Positions 58,916-64,000 of a stretch of 64,000 bases of DNA are shown piece after piece; position 1 is the stretch's first letter; the number at the start of each line of letters is the position of its first letter. The DNA is taken from positions 5,104,501-5,168,500 of the forward strand of contig WPIO01000009.1 in the NCBI GenBank assembly GCA_009760855.2, in the 5' to 3' direction. The notes beneath the pieces are model-generated. The model was not told where the DNA came from and ran no database searches. It worked only from the letters and a program-made list of their open reading frames with translations. The stretch comes from Cristatella mucedo (lineage: Eukaryota > Bryozoa > Phylactolaemata > Cristatellidae). A program made the position numbers and the translations under genes.

Positions 58916-60782
58916 AATTTATATTAAACAAAATATATATATTTTTAATTCAATAGTAATGACTATAGTGTCATTACTAATACAGCGTTGCTCTGCGCTA
59001 AAGTGACACCTTTGAGGCCTTTCCTGTGTGGGGCTTTTAGGTAGGTTGGTCGCTGCCTCTGCACTTTATGAACTGCTCTTCAACTCACTTATCACTTTAA
59101 CGGTCGCTGGCTCTTTTCGTCAGGTGTATCATCTTCACTTGCATACGTCGACCGCGAATGATTCGCCGGCCGTACGACCTTGTATGCTGTAAGCTTTAGC
59201 TGGTCAAACGGGTTACGCGGTAAGTCGCCTCGCCCGCGTCCTAACGACGAATAGCCTGTGTCAATGGAAGCCTCCTAAGCGAGGGTCTGCCATGCACGAG
59301 TTAGCCCCAGTACCCTGACCTGAAGCGGTCGGCTTTAGCGGTTAGGCGGAAGTCCAGATTTGGGCAGTAATGAAGAGTGGGCAGATGGCACTCTGCCGGC
59401 GACCGTCTCTCTTAGTCGCCGATGACGACGAAGACGCTGGGAAAGTCGCGTTCCGTCAACCGACTAGGTTGGCTTGTGCGGCCTCGGTGCTTTCCGCCAG
59501 CTCGGGGCGGTGGCCACACTTCCTCAGCTCCCGGTGCCAGCTCGAATCTTTGCATAGCCTCTGCTTCCATCCGATGCGCCCTCGTCTGCTGCAGGCATCG
59601 CAGTTTGCCGCGCGTCCGCGCCGCGCTAGTTGCTCTTAGCTCTTCGTAGTCTCTCTCTCTCTCTCTTCTTCCCCAAGCTCTTTCAAGTAGCTTCTCCTGT
59701 CGTCATTGGAAGCACACCCCCAAGCTTTAGCTAAGGTATTTTGCTCCCTCTCGCATATCTCCTTTGAGATACTGTTTCATGCCCAGTTAACCGAGAGTTT
59801 TTAGGAAAACATAAACGAGCGGTTAAATGAATGGCTTACCCAACTACCAGACACCGGCCCATCAGACTCGTGTACTGCTGGCCTGCCGGGTGGACCTATG
59901 TTGGCTTGTTTATTTAGCGCTACACGTGATTGCTGAACCCATGTAAAATAAGCTGCTGCAGTGTGAAGTTTGCTTGATTCGGGAAAGGCGCAATGTATAT
60001 TTAAAATCAACACCTGTGCTTCATTCTAGCCGAACATTAATGCGTGCCTCAGAGGTCTATTACCACGATCGCAGTCTAGTGCAGTCTGCAGCAGCCGATC
60101 CACCTCCATGTCCGGGGAAATGGGTTGCAGTGAGTTTCCCATGCCACGTGTAAGTTGTAGAACAAGAGTGTCTGGAGGATTTTTCACGGGGGCGATTGAC
60201 CATCTGGTGGGCATGGGATTTTGTCGTGCAGAAAACAGTGCTCGTTAGACTATGCCAGCCTGACGTTCTTGCTGTCGCTATGTACCACACTTAGTGTCCT
60301 GCAATCCCCTGCTCCTAGTTGTGTTCGGCTGGTGCATTGCGCACGTGACAATCTCGCCACATCCGTCTGTGTCGCTCGTGCCTGCATCGAGCTTGTCGGG
60401 CGCGAGTTGGCCAGACTAGCATCTCTGCTGCGACGACCACTCAGGCACTAGAGCAGCGAAATTTGTGGTCGTGTGAGCAAGCAGATTGCTGCAGCGCAGC
60501 TCGCGAGAGCTGATGTGGGCCCGATCTGCTTCTGCTCCTTCTGCTGCTTCCGCTGCTGCTGCTGCGCAGCGTGGCCAGCTCTCGGGCTGCTCGTGCTCCG
60601 AGTCTCGTTCCGGTGCTACCCGTCGAGTGCAGTCTCACCGGCCGGCGAAAAGTGTGCAGTTTCGACAATGGCTGCCCTCTTGCGACCGTCTTCCACGCAG
60701 CGGCTAGTGGAAGGAAGGAGCGCTTTACCACTCGCCCCCTTCTCGATGCGTTGCAGGCGCTGCAGATGTCCCACTCTCTTTC
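58916..60782. promoter_or_regulatory. Divergent intergenic region between SMS and RBM18
   Basis: The two coding starts are head-to-head 1.87 kb apart. The first 60 bases on the SMS side are AT-rich, including a TATATAT run near 58932-58940. From about 59100 to 60780 it is moderately GC-rich and becomes strongly so near RBM18. ORFs at 59370-59639 and 60473-60856 overlap in conflicting frames and have no recognisable product. Both genes' 5' UTRs and promoters must lie here or beyond small upstream exons. I see no specific motif to place the start sites. Confidence 0.5.
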
Positions 60783-61454
60783 ATGGAGTTCACGCGAGCA
60801 AGCGACAGTTCGGACGAGCGCGAACCGGTTCCCCTGCCGCCGCCTCCACCCAATGACGACGATCGTGGCGCAACGTCGTCAGGCTCGTCGTGCCTTGGCG
60901 GCCGATCACTTGTGGGCATCGGCAGCAGCAGTGCAGCCTGCCGGCGGCTATGGATAGGCAATCTGGACTCGAGCATCACCGAGTACGGTCTGCTAAAAGT
61001 GGTGGAGAGGTACGGACCGCTGGAGAAGTTCGACTTCATGTACCACCTCGCGCCGGGCAGCAACAGGGGCAAGCCGCGCGGCTACTGCTTCGTCACGTAC
61101 GTTCGCACCGAGGACGCACGGCTGGCGCAGAGGTCTCTTGATGGCCTTGCGATGCTGTCTCGAAGGCTGACCGTGCGAGTGGCCACCTCTACCGCCCCTG
61201 CACAGCCGCGATCCGGTGCCGAACGAGTCGGCCTCAGCAGCGGTGCGCCGCCGCAGCAGCCGGCCGCTGTCAACCTTGACCCTGCGGCAAAGGCTGGGCT
61301 GAAGCGGAAGCTGATCGCCGATGTCGAGGAGCAGCTTCGTCGAATGTCTGCTGAGCAGCAGGCCGCCAGAGACGACGATGCTTCGGCGTCGGCAAAGAGT
61401 CGAGCTCGCGTGGTGCCGGGCGCCGCAACACCTGCCTCTCTCCGGCGTACATGA
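60783..61454 (+). CDS. RBM18: RBM18-type RNA-binding protein, single exon
   Basis: A 223-residue protein with one RNA recognition motif. RNP2 is LWIGNL (56-61) and RNP1 is K-P-RGYCFVTY (97-106), and the motif ends near LTVRVA (about 134). Around it, RRLWIGNLDSSITEYGLLK and the FDFMYH segment match the RBM18 family, and NLDPAAKAGLKRKLIADVEE corresponds to the family's C-terminal helix with KIKAIEAKL-like sequence. The N-terminal 55 residues are Ser/Pro/Asp-rich and probably disordered, longer than in vertebrates. The C-terminal tail is basic. The ATG is the first in frame after a TAG at 60705. The reading frame is unbroken, whereas the vertebrate gene has several exons. Its function is poorly known even in vertebrates, and RNA binding is inferred from the domain. 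Confidence 0.85.
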   Translation: MEFTRASDSSDEREPVPLPPPPPNDDDRGATSSGSSCLGGRSLVGIGSSSAACRRLWIGNLDSSITEYGLLKVVERYGPLEKFDFMYHLAPGSNRGKPRGYCFVTYVRTEDARLAQRSLDGLAMLSRRLTVRVATSTAPAQPRSGAERVGLSSGAPPQQPAAVNLDPAAKAGLKRKLIADVEEQLRRMSAEQQAARDDDASASAKSRARVVPGAATPASLRRT

Positions 61455-62899
61455 ACTGACGGGAAACTGTCGGATGCGCTGTGCTCGGCTCGCTGTGCTG
61501 CCCTCGGCGCACTGTGGTGCAGCTCGCGTCACATTTCCGGCTGACAACTAATGCTTCTGCCTGGGCTCGTCAGTCTGCCATCAGGGCTTGAAAGCTGAGT
61601 TAAGCTTGAGTTAAAAGAAAAACCTTTGAGCTTGTGTCGTTGCCAGCTACTGCTGCGCGCCTGGCCTGTTTACTGCCTGCCGGAATGGGACGTGTGCATC
61701 AAGAAGCTGCTGAAGAACCGATACAGATATTCAGTTGTGCCTCAGCGAAGAATCGCCATACCAGGGAATATGTGTATTGTCATTCAACAGCAGCTAGGAA
61801 CTGGCTAGTGACCCAAGCAGTGTGAGCCCGTCAATTGAATCAATCTTTATTGTATCGCTATAGACAAACTTGGCTCTATAACACTGCACAAGCAGATATA
61901 TATAAGAATGAATCGTAACAATCGCCCTTGTTAAAACCCACGTTTTGATAGTAAGTGCGACCATTCAGGGCTTAGTTCGGAGGCATCTGCATTAGCCGCG
62001 TGTGGATACTACTTCTCCTTGGATGTAGTTTGAACCTGGATGTTGTGCACCATCCTGTTGCACCTTTGATCGGGCATGCAACCGGAAGTGCTTTAGGGGC
62101 TCGTGGGTGCCCACAAGCGAGTCGTGGCGTTCATGAGAAAGTAATCGTGATTATTTTCATTTGCAGGATTGAGTTAGGGACTTCCTTGATGTGGCAGCCC
62201 CTTATGAATTCAGCATTCAGCCGTCTTTGTGACAAAGTGAAGTTAAGCTACACGTTATTTCTGTATAAAAAATATCCAGATATCAGTTGCAATTACTATC
62301 ATAAGTTGTTGCATAGTACTTCCATAAAACTTGAGAAAAGTTGTCAAGAATATCTTGAGCGATTATTCAATATTGTTAAACAAGCAGCCTTCTTCTGTGC
62401 ATTTTGTCCAATTTATTTGCTACCGTATGGTCTGCCTAATTAACCTTCATTACCCTGACCTAAAGTGCAGCCGTAGTTGCGATCGCCGACTGTTTCTGTC
62501 GGCTTTTATCCGAGAACATTACTTAATCGATCCTCAAGTGGTAGCACTGCGACGATTCAATTGCAAATCCTTTGAATGGCCAAGCTCAACAAACCAAACC
62601 CAAAAAGTAAAGTCTGGCGAATTTCATAAAAATAGCCGAGCCCAATGCTTGGAATCCAGAACTACTTGGTACCTCGGCTTAGAGTAATTCGGCATCCGCG
62701 AGTGTTTCAAAAAATCGGCCGAGAGACAGCACGGATCTCAGATACCAGGCTCCTTGCGATTCTGGCATTTCTGATTTGACCGGATAGTGATGGGGGCAGC
62801 AGCGATTGTGGACCAGTGTGGCACTAGGTCGATACTCACTGCCGCTAAACATGACGTTAGCGACTGTCGCTAAACTGACTACCAAGCCTAGTTTATTAT
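61455..62899. other. RBM18 3' flank, nothing recognised
   Basis: Probably contains the RBM18 3' UTR. No clear polyadenylation signal or other gene. ORFs at 61626-61825 and 62000-62687 have no recognisable product. Confidence 0.45.
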
Positions 62900-64000
62900 A
62901 GTGGTAGATATATTAAGCTTAAAGAAAAATCACAGGCAGATTCTATTTTTGTATATACATCGCTTGGCAAAGCCAGGTGCACCAAGGCATGCCCTACTCC
63001 ATGGGCCTTAATACTTTTTCCCAGAGGTTGAGTATAAATGGAGAACATCGATGGACCAAGGACAGACCTTTGAGAGACTCCACAGGTGACCCGTCTCGTG
63101 TGTGAGACCTGACCCCACACGAAACGGATTGAACATGACCAGACAAGTACGATTTAAACCATGCCAGTGTCTCATCTGCCCGCCTAATCGTTGTTCTCAA
63201 TCGTTCAAGTAGGACATCGTCACCGATAGTGTCGAAGGCAGCTGATAGATCTAGCCGAGCTAGGGCAGTGACATTCCCGTCACCGTTGCCATATGGGATG
63301 TCATTGTTAACACAAAGGACAGCACTTTCAGTGGAGTGCTGCCTCTTGAACCCTGATTACAATGCTTCTGACATTTCATTCTTTTCAATATGTGCAATCA
63401 GCTACTTAGCGACAATTTTTTCAAGAATCTCTGACAAGAAATAAAGAAGGGAAACTGGGTGATAGCATTAAAAAATTAATTATTAATTAATTAATTAAAA
63501 AAACAAAATCTCGGCTATGGCAGGGCTGAGTTGGTCTGTCAGCGAAGACCACAGAGATGATGGTATAGAGTCTTCAGGAGACGAGCTCTTTTTACTAGAC
63601 CTTATTACGGTAGCCACATTGCATTCAGAAACCTCGGTAAACCGTTTATGGTCACAGGATGTGATTCCACAATTGCTTTACTCGCAGGGAGCTTTAATTG
63701 AGGCACGAATGTGCACAGTTTTTCAGTAAAGAAGGCTGAAAACTTTTCGGCTGAGCCGTTAAGATCTGGGGAGTCAGACCTCTCAGCATTGGCCAATAAA
63801 TTGTTCACTGTCTTATAAACACACTATGGGGCCATCGTGTGCTTTCTAACATTCGCAGTAACTGGATTACTTAGAAATGGTTCGAGCCGTAAGTCATGAC
63901 ATCCATTTCCAAGTAATTATAACTCAGGAACCGCCAATAACCTCTAGCAACTGTCACAACCTGTCTGCTTTAGCAGGTCAACGTAATGATAGGACAGGTG
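62900..64000 (-). mobile_element. LINE-B reverse transcriptase region
   Basis: On minus, pieces match the LINE-B copy at 20.7-21.5 kb in order: AEKFSAFFTEKLCTFVPQ and VTINGLPRFLNAMWLP (63808-63605), an [16 protein letters not shown]-like motif near 63220-63265, ETLAWFKSYLSGHVQSVSC near 63110-63175 and LGEKVLRPME near 63000-63030. It is disrupted by frameshifts and stops. (TTAA)n near 63478-63500 interrupts it. It runs off the window edge. Confidence 0.8.
63474..63501. repeat. (TTAA)n short repeat
   Basis: AATTAATTATTAATTAATTA-type run, within the LINE-B copy. Confidence 0.85.

Noticed and set aside
60993-61547. 184-codon minus-strand ORF over RBM18
   Set aside because: Antisense shadow of a GC-rich coding exon with no domain of its own.

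Overview
This is nuclear DNA from an animal, most likely an invertebrate. Three protein-coding genes can be read, two of them split by GT-AG introns that run up to 4.6 kb. Vertebrates carry the MGAT1 coding region in one exon, whereas here it has eleven. The rest is mostly interspersed repeats: tRNA-derived SINEs, L2/CR1-type LINE fragments, a Tc1-type transposase relic, hAT and other short DNA transposons, an LTR, and long CT, CA/TG and ATCC microsatellites. I cannot fix the phylum from the sequence.

Layout. 1-14 kb: repeats, a GC-rich island at 4.5-5.4 kb with no recognisable gene, and GC-rich DNA with microsatellites leading up to the first gene. 14.28-32.49 kb (+): MGAT1, N-acetylglucosaminyltransferase I, 11 coding exons, predicted 448 residues, complete. 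32.5-45 kb: intergenic, with LINE and SINE debris, a head-to-head LINE pair and a short inverted-repeat transposon. 45.10-58.92 kb (-): spermine synthase (SMS), 8 coding exons, predicted 373 residues, with a Tc1 relic and a SPIN-like hAT element in its introns. 58.92-60.78 kb: the divergent intergenic region between SMS and RBM18. 60.78-61.46 kb (+): RBM18-type RNA-binding protein, one uninterrupted exon, 223 residues. 61.5-64 kb: intergenic, ending in a LINE on the minus strand.

The three genes are unrelated housekeeping functions (Golgi N-glycan maturation, polyamine synthesis, RNA binding) and do not form a pathway. All intron phases agree across every junction in both split genes, which strongly supports the models.

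The repeats tell most of the history. Names used below are my own. LINE-A: ends in a hairpin plus (TTA)n. LINE-B: ends near CATTACATT. LINE-C: older and diverged. SINE-1: GGTTCGAATC B box. SINE-2: GGCTCGAGCCC B box, with a 3' tail like LINE-A. Several nested insertions with target-site duplications can be read directly. I found no operon-like, CRISPR, viral or otherwise undescribed system. The most notable items are the SPIN-like hAT element (a family known for horizontal transfer), the LTR-like insertion, the SINE-2/LINE-A shared hairpin, and the MGAT1 and SMS gene structures.
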